From assembly GCA_021209875.1 (NCBI GenBank), contig JAGYVD010000004.1, positions 2,852,001 through 2,916,000 on the forward strand: DNA of 64,000 bases. The letters are read 5' to 3'. Below are positions 45,427-56,013 of this stretch, piece by piece. The notes beneath the pieces are model-generated. The model was not told the DNA's origin, made no database searches, and saw only the letters and a list, made by a program, of their open reading frames with translations. The position numbers and the translations under genes are program-made. Numbering within the stretch: the stretch's first letter is position 1; each line of letters opens with the position of its first letter. The DNA is from Rosellinia necatrix. Lineage: Eukaryota > Ascomycota > Sordariomycetes > Xylariales > Xylariaceae.

Positions 45427-46014
45427 TCATTCGCCTTCTTGTAATTGCAACAGGGCATTCACAACCCTTGGCCCGGCCACGGTTTCTATTTTCTGCTTCT
45501 GGGCCGATGACAGATTAGCCAGGACGTACTCGGAAACAGCCTCTGGTGTCCGCTCTTCGGGCCGACCGATCCCGACCGAGATGCGCGACCAGTGGTCCTT
45601 GGGGAACTTTAGTGAGGCCAGGCTCCCATGGACACTCTTGACGCCGTTGTGGCCGCGAGGACTGGCCCCCCAGTCGCGCGTCCTCACGGAGCTAAATTGC
45701 TGCTCCAGCTCGTCATGGACGAGGACCAGAGACACATCGGACGGCTGGAGATGGTGTCGCCGCAACATGTCCCTCCAGGCTGCAAGAACCCAGGGCCCGC
45801 AGTTGTTCATCAACGTCGGGCTCTGGATGAAGGTGAACGGCTCGGCGGACGAAGCCATGCACGACTTGCCGCCCCATGGCTCGGAAGAGAGCGGTTGCGA
45901 CGGGGCGAGGATTCCCCGGGCGGCGTCGAGCGCGAAGTGGCCGATTGAATGGCGACAGCTGAAGAAACGTCCATTGTTGCCGAGGCTGACAACCAAGAAG
46001 CGAGCCGGGGCCAT
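45427..46014 (-). CDS. PTH1: peptidyl-tRNA hydrolase, bacterial (Pth) type
   Basis: Releases tRNA from peptidyl-tRNA that drops off ribosomes; fungal members of this bacterial type act in mitochondria. 195 aa from the ATG at 46014. The frame is open for 86 more codons upstream, but that part is hydrophobic and repeat-derived, so the start before FLVVSLGN is preferred. Catalytic-site motifs: SLGNNG (the family LxNPG Asn), RHSIGHFALD (catalytic His22), FIQSPTLMNNCGP (TxMNxSG), VLVHDELE (catalytic Asp), and SPRGHNGVKSV (GGHNG Asn) with RISVGIGRP. All four catalytic or substrate-binding residues appear to be kept. No long mitochondrial presequence is visible from this start; one might come from the upstream frame. 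Confidence 0.92.
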   Translation of the reverse strand: MAPARFLVVSLGNNGRFFSCRHSIGHFALDAARGILAPSQPLSSEPWGGKSCMASSAEPFTFIQSPTLMNNCGPWVLAAWRDMLRRHHLQPSDVSLVLVHDELEQQFSSVRTRDWGASPRGHNGVKSVHGSLASLKFPKDHWSRISVGIGRPEERTPEAVSEYVLANLSSAQKQKIETVAGPRVVNALLQLQEGE

Positions 46015-47091
46015 TAGGCGACGTCGTTGATTCTTGATCGTACCATGTACTGGGTGTTGTGTATCGTGGATCAGGTTTGTTGTGCCTGCTTTGGTAAATA
46101 TGTAGGTACTTAATATAAGTACACTACACACTAGCCACCGACGCTGGTTAGGTGAGGCACGATATAGGAGGGCCACGATAGGCAGGCCCACAATACTAGG
46201 TAGGTACTTAGTCATTGGGTGCCTGTAGGGGATCATCATGTACCTAGCCGGGCCGAGCAGATAAAATATCACATACTTCTCACTAACTACCCCCTCTAGC
46301 TAATATACATATACACCTACCTACTAGGTTGGTAGTTCCACAAATGTCATGATATTATATAATAAATGGCAGGGAGGGAGGTTGTTTTGGTAGTTACCGG
46401 CTATTAGGTAGCTAATTGTCTAGGTCCACGAAGGACCTCGTTCGGTGGCAATTTTGACAAATACGGTAGAGCACCCTCCCCTCCCCCACCTATTGGGTTC
46501 GTTCATTATGAGAGCAATCAGCTGAAATAAAGGTGCATAGACAATGTTTCAGTATTATATGTGATCTATCCTAGGCGTCTGTGTGGTTTTGTTGATGCAC
46601 CCTGTGCTTATGTAAGTCCGTTGTAGGTAGGTACCTACCTAGGTAGTCATTAGGCACCTTAGTTTGGTTAGTTACCAGAGGTACACTTACCTACCTACCT
46701 AGGTAGGTACCCCTAGAAGTTATAGTATTTGTTTTAGTTAGCGGCGTAGGTATCTTGGCGTCAGGCGCAGCCCCTCGCTGACGTCGCTCTTTTCTCTGTA
46801 CCTAGGAAAGTAGAGGTTTGGACTGAGCCACAGTCCATCATCATCTCATCAACACGCTGTCAATACAACCAACCCCCTTTACCTTCGCCAAACCAAACCA
46901 AAGCTCGACAATTGCCCATCTCATCCACCCAAATTTATTTCCACCTATTTGCATTCGCATTCGCATTTGCAATTACCTTTGTTGTTTCCCGACCTGCTGC
47001 TCCCCTCCACATATACGTACCACCATTACCCCCATTTCCGAGCAAACACTCGAGCAGTATATCCGATCAGAAACACTACAACGCCGCAAAC
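46015..47091. other. divergent intergenic region with CCTAGGTA repeats
   Basis: Shared upstream region of PTH1 and the Rvs161 homologue. TAGGTACCTACC-type palindromic units are dense at about 46620-46715 and sparser at 46100-46340. The last 200 bases are C/A-rich, and (GCATTC)n occurs near 46951-46970, within the Rvs161 leader. Confidence 0.7.
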
Positions 47092-48135
47092 ATGTCTTGG
47101 GCAGGTATAGCACAGGCCCGCCTAGAATGGTAGCAGTGGAAGAAACACGCGGGCGGATGTTAACGGCTTTCTCGTCCAGGGTTCAAGAAAAATGTCAATC
47201 GTGCGACGACACAGGTCATGATGAAGACCGGCCATGTCGAGAAGACAAACGACCGCGATTACGAAGTCGAAGAGAGGCGATTCCGCACGATGGAGACCGC
47301 TGCCCTACGCCTACAAAAGGAAGCGAGAGGATATCTAGATTCGCTGCGAGGTAAACCACTGTGATTACTCGGGCGATGCACGGGAGAGCCGGGCGACTGA
47401 CGGGCCACAGCCATGACATCGTCACAGATGCGCATAGCCGAGACGATAGACGCATTCTACGGCGAATCCGGCGCGCAGGATGGGGTCAGCAGGAGTTACA
47501 AGCAAGCCGTGGAAGATCTTGATGCCGAGACAATCAAAGCGCTGGATGGTCCATATAGGTATGATATGACGTGGCTGGTGCAATGTGGACGAGTTGGGTC
47601 ATGCTAACGAGTTGCAGAACAACCGTTTTAGAACCTATTACCCGCTTCTGCGCCTATTTTCCCGACGTGAACGAATGTACGCGCCGAATCTCACCCTGAC
47701 CCCAGAACATGATTGACCTAATGCTGCTGTGCTTATTTAGGTATCAAGAAGCGTGGCCATAAGCTCCTGGACTATGATGCCCTTCGAGCCAAGGTTAAAA
47801 AGCTCGCCGAGAAACCTGACAAAGACGTTACGAAACTCCCCCGCACCGAGAAGGAAATGGAAAATGCCAAGATAGCCTACGAACAGCTGAACGATCAACT
47901 ATCCAGCGAATTGCCCCAATTAATTGATATGCGTGTACCCTACCTAGACCCGAGCTTTGAGGCCCTCGTCAAGATTCAACTGCGGTTCTGCGCCGAAGCT
48001 TATAGCAGGATGGCGCAAGTCCAACAGTACCTAGAGGCCGACACCAGGGACCAGTACGCCGAGGGCCACCTCGACCAAAGGGTAGAGCAGGTTTTACAGG
48101 AAATTCGGGAACTGAGCATCAGTGGCACTGTATAG
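47092..48135 (+). CDS. RVS161: BAR-domain protein, Rvs161/Hob3 homologue
   Basis: N-BAR membrane-curving protein acting in endocytic vesicle scission and actin organisation (family knowledge). 261 aa from five exons: 47092-47104, 47180-47350, 47411-47558, 47618-47676 and 47741-48135, all with GT-AG ends and consistent phases. The spliced N-terminus MSWAGFKKNVNRATTQVMMK forms the amphipathic helix. YEVEERRFRTMETAALRLQK, MRIAETIDAFY, PITRFCAYFPDVNECIKKRG and KLLDYDALRAKVKKL follow as the long BAR helices, ending QVQQYLEADTRDQYAEG. There is no SH3 domain, as in Rvs161 and Hob3 and unlike Rvs167. The 4-codon first exon is conserved in type among fungal homologues. Confidence 0.95.
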
Positions 48136-49404
48136 TCCCTAGCTACACCCCACAATACCTGGATCAGAGTCGGTATTCGGTTTCGGGGAGTTCCAAGGTT
48201 GCTTTCGGAGGCGGGAAATGGTAGGGGCGGAATTCTAGTGTTTTGTTTTCTGTCTTCTTTTTCTTCTTCGTCTTCTTCATCCTCCTAGCAGGACTTTTGC
48301 ATGCATTCGACGCAAAACTTTTACGGATAATTGCAGATACCGTACGATGAAGCTGTGACAACCGGGGGAAAATAGCAACGATAAACCGTATATATATTGA
48401 AGCAGCAGCAGTAGGAGGAGCAAAAGAAGAAGCATGAGCTGCTACCTTGTAAGGCCAAGAGGCTTCGCGGGCGAGCAGATGGCCCCGAATTATTTAATGT
48501 TTCCAATATATGGTAGACGACTTCTCAAATTGTTAGGGGCCGGGGACAGGCGAAGGGATTCACAAACTTGACCAAACTCTACAGGACGAAACAACGAGGA
48601 AGAGATACGAAGACGGCGCATCGCACTATCAAAGGAAACGCGGGAAAGGGTAAGGGCTTGGTCGGAGTATGCCGACGAACCTGCACAATCCAATATAGGA
48701 CCACACATTCCCCTCAGCCGGGTGCAGCTTTTAATATTAGCTATATTCCCTCTTATCTTTTTTCCTGAATTCGCGGCCCGTTTAACCGGTTAAAAGACCC
48801 TCAACCGTCATCGTATCTATCTATATACCCGAACCCAAGGCCTAAGGAGGGGCATCAATTTATCTACCAGTACGTCGCTGATACCAACTCTCCGCGACTG
48901 ACGATAATCGGACCGAGCTCGGCGTTCTCTCGCAGTTGCGTGTAGACGATGACGAGGTGATACGAGGATTTGTTGAGGCTCCTTTTCGCTTCGTTATGCA
49001 TATAGTGGATATTTTGATACCTTTCACAACACCCCCTCCTCCTCATCTCGCTCTATGTCTCTAGTTTCACGAAGAGTTATCACGGGCTGGACATGGGCAG
49101 TGAGAAATGCATGGTAATTTAACAAGTTTACCCATAGACGATAGAAACCATCCCTGAACCTTTCTCTTCGCAACTCTCTGTGTCGGTATATACAGAAGGA
49201 TACTAATGCTTGACCCAAGTCGCCTAACACGGTTAAACAGAACCTTTTCCAATCAAATAATTCTTTGGAATTTTCATTTCTCCAGCCATCCTACCTTCCT
49301 GCCTACCTTCTTACCTAAGTAGATACCCACCTACCACACGAAGTGTCGGTAAGTTACCTCGGTAAAAAAAAAAAAAAAAAAAGCCAAGGCAGGTAAGGAT
49401 ATTT
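48136..49404. other. intergenic, no gene seen
   Basis: Convergent region. It contains TTC-rich DNA near 48255-48290 and an A-run at about 49364-49382, with CCTACC/CTTACC units near 49290-49340. No gene is supported. Confidence 0.5.
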
Positions 49405-50662
49405 CTACTCAACCCAGATGACGGCGCTCAGGCCGTCCTCCTCCTGCTCGCGGCCGGGGGTGGCGACGGGGACGCTGGCGACGAGGTCGCCGAGGCGGCC
49501 GGTGGCGGGGTCGCGGCGGAGGATGGCGACGTTGCTGCTGGTCTGGCCGCCGACGGCGACGAGGTCGCCGGCGCGGTTGACCTGGAAGGTGCGGGGGAAC
49601 CAGGCGTGGGCGTTGGCGGCGCCGAGCCAGGCGATGCGGCCGCCCGACGCGGCGTCGATGGCGTAGGCGGCGAGCGAGTCCTGCCGCGCGCCGAACGTCT
49701 GGTCCGCCCGGTTCGCCGCGTACAGGAAGTCGCCGGCGACGTGGACCTCGGCGGCCTTGGAGCCCGCCGCCAGCGCGCCGCCGGCGTAGGTCGGCAGCGT
49801 CTGCTTCCACTGCAGGGAGAGGCACCCGGCCCCCGCCGGGTACGAGGTCACCCAGGACGTCACGGAGTTGCCCAGCTCGTTCACCGTGTACAGCATCAGC
49901 CCGTCGGTCGAGTTGCCGCCGGCGGCGGGCGCCCAGAAGGCGCCGTGGCGCGGGCCGTCGCCCGGGGACGCCTCGCCGGGGGGGCAGGCGGTCAGCTGCC
50001 CGCTGGTCGCGTCGATGCCGAAGACGCGCACGAGGTCGGCGCCGAGGTCCGGCACGAGGAGGAACCGCCCCGTGGGGTCGACGTGCGCCGCGTGCGGGTG
50101 AGGCGCGTTCTGGCGCGGGTGCGGGCCCGGGGCCGTCATGTTGAACTTGAACTTCTGCAGCACCTTGCCGCCCGCCCGGAAGGGAAGGGCGTAGGTGGTG
50201 AGGGTGGACGGGTCACTGTGCGTGCACGTCGTGAGCTGCGGAAACATAGGTAAAGGCTAGCTTATTAGGGAGCAGTATCGAGAGGGTTGCGTACTATTCG
50301 ACGGTGGCGAAGAACTTCGAGTCCGCGTATGGCGTGCCGTGTACGCTTGCCCCCAGCGAGGTGAGCCTGCCCGTCTGGGTCAGCGTGCCGTCCGCCCCTA
50401 CGGCGAAGGAGGCCAGCACCCCACTGCCGAACCAGTCCTCGTCAACAGAGTAGACGGTCTTGGCGCCGTCGCTGCTGGTATCGAGACCTAGCCAGGCGGG
50501 CAGGTTGCCGGCACCGGCGACGGACGGGCCAACTTTCAGGGTACCGTTATTAAAGGAGAGCGAGTAGATCTTGCCGGTATAATGCGATGCTAGGAGGTTT
50601 ACACCGAGCACGTGGGCCGGCAGGCCCAGCAATGCCGAGATAATGAGATTAAGCAATGGCAT
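49405..50662 (-). CDS. secreted lactonase-like seven-bladed propeller protein
   Basis: Member of the 6-phosphogluconolactonase-like / cycloisomerase 2 propeller family. About 396 aa in two exons: 50662 to about 50303, and 50235 to 49405. The signal peptide is MPLLNLIISALLGLPAHVLG. Propeller motifs are LASHYTGKIYSLSF, NLPAWLGLDTSSDG, APHPHAAHVDPTGRFLLVPD followed by LGADLVRVF, and NAHAWFPRTFQVNRAGDLVA. The intron is awkward: the good donor GTACGC at 50294 with the GCAG acceptor at 50236 gives the wrong phase, whereas the weak donor GTCGAA at 50302 keeps frame (FAT joined to LTTCTHSD). Either that donor is used or one base is missing or extra. Exon 2 is far more GC-rich than exon 1. It lies next to an FAD oxidase and a PKS-NRPS, so a cluster role is possible but unproven. 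Confidence 0.82.
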
Positions 50663-52349
50663 TTTGAATCCCTTATCTTACCGCCAAGGAAAATACAGGT
50701 TGATATCGGTAAGGAGTAAGAGAGGGAGAGAATTGGTGTCGGAAAACTGTGGGCTGGATGAGGCGATACCCGGATTTACATGTGTCAGGTCACCTTATTA
50801 CGACCTCGGAGTCTTTGGTTGCGCAGGCTAGGCTCTGGACTCCGTTCAGCTTTGGAAGAGGCAGCATTCGGCTCCTTCCGGTCGATCATGGGCATTGTGG
50901 GAAAGGGTCCCGGTCCCAGGAGGATGTTCGAGGACGAAGTGGATCGTTGGACATTGGTTCCGCGAGCGCAAATGGCAATAGCCCGGAATGAATTCCCGAT
51001 TGTGCCATGTTTCGTCGGGCGGGTGGAAACATAGTCTCGAAATTGGAGGCTGACTGGGTCAATGCAATTGGGCCGTCATCGCGCATTCATCCGCGGCTTG
51101 ATTAAGGGGGTCCGGTGGACTGGGAATGCGGGGATGCCTGCTCCCCATATGGATAGGCATGGAGTCGTGGTTTTTGTATATGTACCAAGAACCTGATGTC
51201 TATAGCAGGGCAGGCCCATCGGCGTTAATGTGAAGGAGCATTGGCACGGCGCTGTTATCATGTAAGCCTGCGCGTTTCGCCTCACGTCGGAGGTAAGGTA
51301 AATGTCGCACATGGTACCGTTTGACGGGCTGCGTCTAAATAGCCGTCGTATAATATCGATCAAGTCAACCGGTAATTTCCCACATAAATGAACGTCAGAA
51401 AGTGCTGACATGTGCACGCTCGCCAGGCAAGGCTACGCGATATGGCGATCTCAGCTCAATATTCCAAGGCCGGGTAATTGGCTAACCGATGGTGTTGGCG
51501 TCGGTGTTTATAGCCTCGACACGCGATCTTACACCCACTGGCTCTTGACTCTTGTGTCAGCCGAGAGCTCGGGCAATAAATCTAGGCGAGACCATAGTAG
51601 GTGAGCCGGTTTGAAAAAGCGCACGAACAATGTCACGATGGCCTAGCCGCCCGTTTACTATAATTTGACGGGGCCAAATAAACGGTGAGGCAACGTCATA
51701 GTGTATACAACTACTGATGTTACCACAACCATCTACCGAAAGGACGTGTCAAAACTAACTTCATAGATACTATGCAGATCTTAGAACTCGTGACGCCCTA
51801 GAATTGCCGCGCAGATCGGTTGAGTAGCTGTTGAAGCGTTTAGATAGACGCCGCGCATACGACTGCCGACTGAGTTCTCGCGTATAGCCTGTATGCCAAG
51901 TTATGGGACCACAAACCTAATCACGGGTTGGCCAGCGCACGAAAACGAACCGGTGCCTCGTCAAGTAAGGCCGGGACATAGTTCCCAGCGTTTTGACTAT
52001 CCATGCCATAATTCTGGACTCTAATCTATGGCCCCCCTCACGGGACGAATGGCGGGTAGTAAAATAATTCCCGTGGCCGACCGTCGAGGCCGGCTGGAAA
52101 TTAACTAATCGGAACATTTTACCGTGGGAAGCGCGACGCGCCCATCTATGCTCAGTTGAGTATGGCCACCCTCCGACGACTTACCACTAGTCCGTAGCGA
52201 AAATCGTGCGATGCAATCATAGCCTCCGAAGAGTCAGGTGGCCGGCGACTTTTTGTATAACCATGCCAGACTTCAAAAGGAGCTTATCCCCGACCTGTGA
52301 CGAACAGCATAGTGGCGACCAAACTAGGCGATACACGAAGGCTACCAAG
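50663..52349. other. divergent intergenic region, 1.7 kb
   Basis: Upstream region shared by the lactonase-like gene (-) and the FAD oxidase (+). No coding frame is supported on either strand. Confidence 0.5.
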
Positions 52350-53936
52350 ATGCGAACGGCGATTTTTGGTCTGGGGCTCCTCGTTGGGCTGTCGCGCGCC
52401 GCAGCGCTGAATAAGCGTGCCGTTCTGGCCGACTGTCTAGCGCAAGCGGGGACGCCCATTGACCAGCGTGACTCGAAGGACTGGGAGATGGACACAAGAC
52501 CGTTTAACTCCTTGCTACCTTATAAGCCCGACGTAGTGGCGGTGCCTACTACAGCGGAGCAAATCCAGAGTGCCGTCATATGCGGCGCTAAGTCGGGCTA
52601 CAAGGTGACTCCAAAGGGTGGCGGCCATAGTTACGGATCTTATGGTTTAGGGGGAGAAGACGGCCATCTTGTCATCCAGTTAGACCGGATGTTTGCCGTC
52701 AAACTCAACACCGAGACAAATATCGCCACGGCGGAGCCGGGTACGCGCTTGGGTCACCTCGCCGTGGAAATTTGGGCCCAAGGAAAACGCGCCATAGCAC
52801 ATGGCACCTGCCCGGGGTACGTGACGGTACGTATGATTTGGACGGATTATGGGCTAACGGTCATTCAGGGTTGGACTCGCGGGTCATGCTCTCCATGGCG
52901 GCTTTGGGCTGAATTCTCACACCCACGGGCTTGCGCTCGATTGGATAGTCGGCTTGAACATCGTATTGGCGAATGGAACCCTTGTCCATTCATCGGCCAC
53001 GGAGAACTCAGACCTCTTCTGGGGGATGCTCGGGGCCGGGTCGAATTTCGGAGTCGTGACATCTTTCGAGCTGAAGACGTTCGCACCACCAGCGAACTTG
53101 ACTTGGTTTGTCGTCAATTTGCCGTTGAAGAAGGAAAATTCCGTGGCGGCATTGGAGGCGCTGCAAGACTACACGCTGAACACCATGCCGTCCGAGCTGA
53201 ACATGCGCATCATGGGGACCCAGCGAATGACCCAGCTGGAGGGGATCTACTACGGCAACAAGACAGGGCTCCAAGACGCCCTGGCACCGCTGCTGGCCAA
53301 GACTGGAGGCTCCATTATCGCGTCGGGCACGACCGACTGGCCCGGAAGCCTGCAGCATTTCGCCACCATGAGTCTGAACCAGACACACCCGCACAACGAG
53401 GTTCGTAGCCGATGCCCCCGCGCGGCCCGAGGGAACACAACTAACCAGATTGACTGCAGCAAGAGACGTTCTACGGCAAGAGCCTGGAGCTCACGGGCCT
53501 GAGCGGAGCGGCGGCACAGGACTTCGTGGACTACTGGTTCGACCATGCCAGGAACGTCGCGGGCGCGTGGTACTTCCAGCTCGACCTGCAAGGAGGCAAG
53601 AACTCGGCCGTGTGGAGCGCGGACCACGAGCTGACCTCGTACGCCCACCGCGACAAGCTGTACATACTGCAGTTCTTCTTCCGGTCGACGGAGAAGGCGG
53701 TGCCGGCGCAGGCCGTCAAGCTCGTGGACGAGTGGACGTCGGCGACCGTCGCATCCGTCCCCCGAGCCGAGATGGGCATGTACATCAACTACCCGGACCT
53801 CTCGCTGAACCGGACGGCCGCGCACGAGATGTATTGGGGCAAGAGCATGCCGAGGCTGCAGCAGCTGAAGACGCAGCTCGATCCGGACGAACTGTTCTAT
53901 TACCCAATCGCAATCCAGCCTGGACGGGACAGATAG
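52350..53936 (+). CDS. berberine-bridge-type FAD-linked oxidoreductase, secreted, bicovalent flavin
   Basis: VAO/BBE-family oxidase, 491 aa, three exons: 52350-52816, 52869-53400 and 53460-53936. Introns are 52 nt (GTACGT) and 59 nt (GTTCGT). A signal peptide MRTAIFGLGLLVGLSRAAA supports secretion or vesicular location. The PP-type FAD domain has the 8-alpha-histidyl ligand in TPKGGGHSYGSYG (His93) and the 6-S-cysteinyl ligand in HGTCPG (Cys154), followed by VGLAGHALHGGFGLNSHTHG, so bicovalent FAD is expected. The BBE C-terminal domain ends DELFYYPIAIQP. The start at 52350 is chosen because the signal peptide begins there; the frame is open 48 codons further. Such enzymes oxidise sugars or tailor natural products; the decayed cluster zone and PKS-NRPS downstream favour the latter (inference). 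Confidence 0.92.
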
Positions 53937-54350
53937 TTGACTTGGTGTGTGGCTGGCTCTGACCAATAGTGTATACGTGTGGTATATATAGTGTAATTGC
54001 CATGAGCTAGGATGTTATCCACTGCTTGTCTGCTATTACTTGTATATTTCCCCACGGGCAGAGTCCAAGTTAGCCTCTTTAGGCAGCATCGCCACTAATC
54101 CACTGCTTCCCGGCCACATCTAGACCACCCAGTCCTAAACTTATTCGATTAACCACCCAGGGATTAGGCCGTATACATGTTTAGAACAATAACGGAGACC
54201 CTGTTTATGAAGGCAGAAGCAATACAATTACCCTTAGATCCTTGACCAGCATCATCGCACACCAAGGCAGGTATAAGTTCGATGTCGCACTCTGTATGAC
54301 ACCAGTTTATTGCAAGGGGGGTTGAAGTGGCGAAATACTCAATTATATGA
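53937..54350. other. intergenic, no gene seen
   Basis: 3' flank of the FAD oxidase, AT-rich, leading into the decayed zone. Nothing recognisable. Confidence 0.5.
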
Positions 54351-54587
54351 TTGGCTATAGAGTCCCTGTCTAGTGAACTTGGTATTTTGATGCCGGAATG
54401 GGCTTGGTCTTCACGGTGTGAAGGCTCAGTCTGCAGCTATATTTGGAGAGAGCTCTATTCCGACGAACTCAAAAAAGGGCCCTTCCTTGTCGATGGCCAT
54501 GTAATACCACTAGGTACGCAAGTAGGCGTTAGTATTTACGCTTTCCATCATAACGAGCAGTACTTTGATGATCCCTTTGTATTATAG
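54351..54587 (+). pseudogene. cytochrome P450 relic
   Basis: A 78-codon frame whose C-terminal half reads IWRELYSDELKKGPFLVDGH, then VIPLGTQVGVSIYAFHHNEQYFDDPF. This is the segment between the P450 K-helix and the PERF motif of fungal natural-product P450s. The expected PERW follows neither in this frame nor nearby. No heme Cys loop and no I-helix could be found within the available 600 bases. A single P450 fragment without its N- or C-terminal domains indicates a degraded gene. Confidence 0.72.
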
Positions 54588-54875
54588 TCCAATTCAAGGA
54601 TATCCAGTCATTTCTCCAGCAGTGGACAATCAGCCAGACGTCCCCGGTTAGAGTACTACAAAGACTAAAGCCACATGAACCTTACCCGTCAACACAACCT
54701 CGATTAGATGAATCCTGAGGCAATTTGTGACCGTATTATAAGGGCTCTAATTGAGGGCTTGGAATGAATTCAGATTAAAACAATCCACTATGGCTGCCTA
54801 AGGTCCGTCAAAGTCCAATTAGATCACTTCCGGCCTTCAGGAACTGAATAGCTTCAGTTTTAATATAGTTGAGAT

Positions 54876-55307
54876 ATGGGTCAATGCGGGGGTGTACAGA
54901 AATTCTGTATCGGAAACAGCGTACAAGTGCCACACACTTTCGAGCCTTATTCATCTCAATCATCATTCCTCGTATCCATCAAAGGGGCCGAGCAGATCAC
55001 TTACCGCGTTCAGAGAAACTGGGAGGGCCGCAATTTCGTGACCCGGGTTGTACATGCCACCTAAGGCGCCGAGTGCGTTCATGTCGTAGTGATATCCTTC
55101 CAGAGCGCCGCCTGCTCTACAGGTGTCAACGCCCTCGAGTACAGAACACCAAAGCCGAAACTAGGCCAACTCCCGGACGACATCAGCCCGGACGCCATAC
55201 AGGTACTACAGTTGTCAATGCTGAACCGTTCCGCGTTGGTCATGCAGTACCGTCGGTCTAAACACGAAGAAAGACTCCCTTGCAAACGAGCTAGAAATGT
55301 TGGTTGA
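54876..55307 (+). pseudogene. acyl-CoA thioesterase (TesB/hotdog) relic
   Basis: One frame broken only by TAA at 55062-55064. Before the stop it reads FLVSIKGAEQITYRVQRNWE, then GRNFVTRVVHAT; after it GAECVHVVVISFQSA, then VNALEYRTPKPKLGQLPDD. The order (YxVxRxxxGRxFxTRxVxAxQxGxxxFxxxxSFQ) is the hotdog core of acyl-CoA thioesterase II-like proteins. The stop sits where that family usually has Gln, so CAA to TAA is the likely change. The N-terminus is poor and the C-terminal hotdog is missing. Some fungal clusters encode thioesterases of this kind; here it appears dead. Confidence 0.62.
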
Positions 55308-55793
55308 GGGGTTGGTGGGATATAATTAGATGTGGGGGCGTAATCGGTTGGAGCCAGCCCCCCCAACCCCCGCCCTATCTGAATTGGACCCTTTACCAAA
55401 AATGGCTGGTTTCACAGGGGCTCTACCTAGTGTAATACGTCTCACCTGTTCACTGCTTCTCTAGCGCGAATGAAGGGCCTAGTACCCTGCCAGTATATAA
55501 ACAACCCGCACTGCTTCCCTAGCACGCACGGAGAGTCTGAATTTACCCTGCTTACCTTATTTACGTGGCCATTCAATCGTGGCCATTCAATCCGGAGGGT
55601 CACCCATATTCGACCAATTTTCAACCTTATATAAGTACTTAACTAACGATACAGATACATACGTAGCTAGCATACACTAGAAATATTTTGAATACGGTTC
55701 TTAGACAAATAAAATCCCCCTACATAAGCCCATACCAACCCGAACAACGCAAATTCACAGTCTCTACAGGGAGCCCCTGACCATTCCAAAATG
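55308..55793. other. intergenic, no gene seen
   Basis: 3' flank of the megasynthase gene, with a short direct duplication (TGGCCATTCAATC) near 55565-55595. No coding feature is supported. Confidence 0.5.
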
Positions 55794-55938
55794 TCATCTC
55801 CGCGATTCTAAGACGGTATCGACCGGACCAGCGGCGCTGCCCTGATCGGCGGCCGCGATGGTCGCCTCGTGCGAGGCCAGGAAGTAATCGAACCCCTGGG
55901 CCTTGATGCAGCCGATCCACTTGACGATCGGCACCTGT

Positions 55939-56013
<75 letters not shown>

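Noticed and set aside
49606..50253. 215-aa open frame on the plus strand
   Set aside because: Antisense shadow of lactonase exon 2; no recognisable protein features.
54960..55100. Minus-strand segment YDMNALGALGGMYNPGHEIAAL as a gene fragment
   Set aside because: It is the complement of the plus-strand thioesterase-like frame, which matches a known family order; the minus-strand reading has none.
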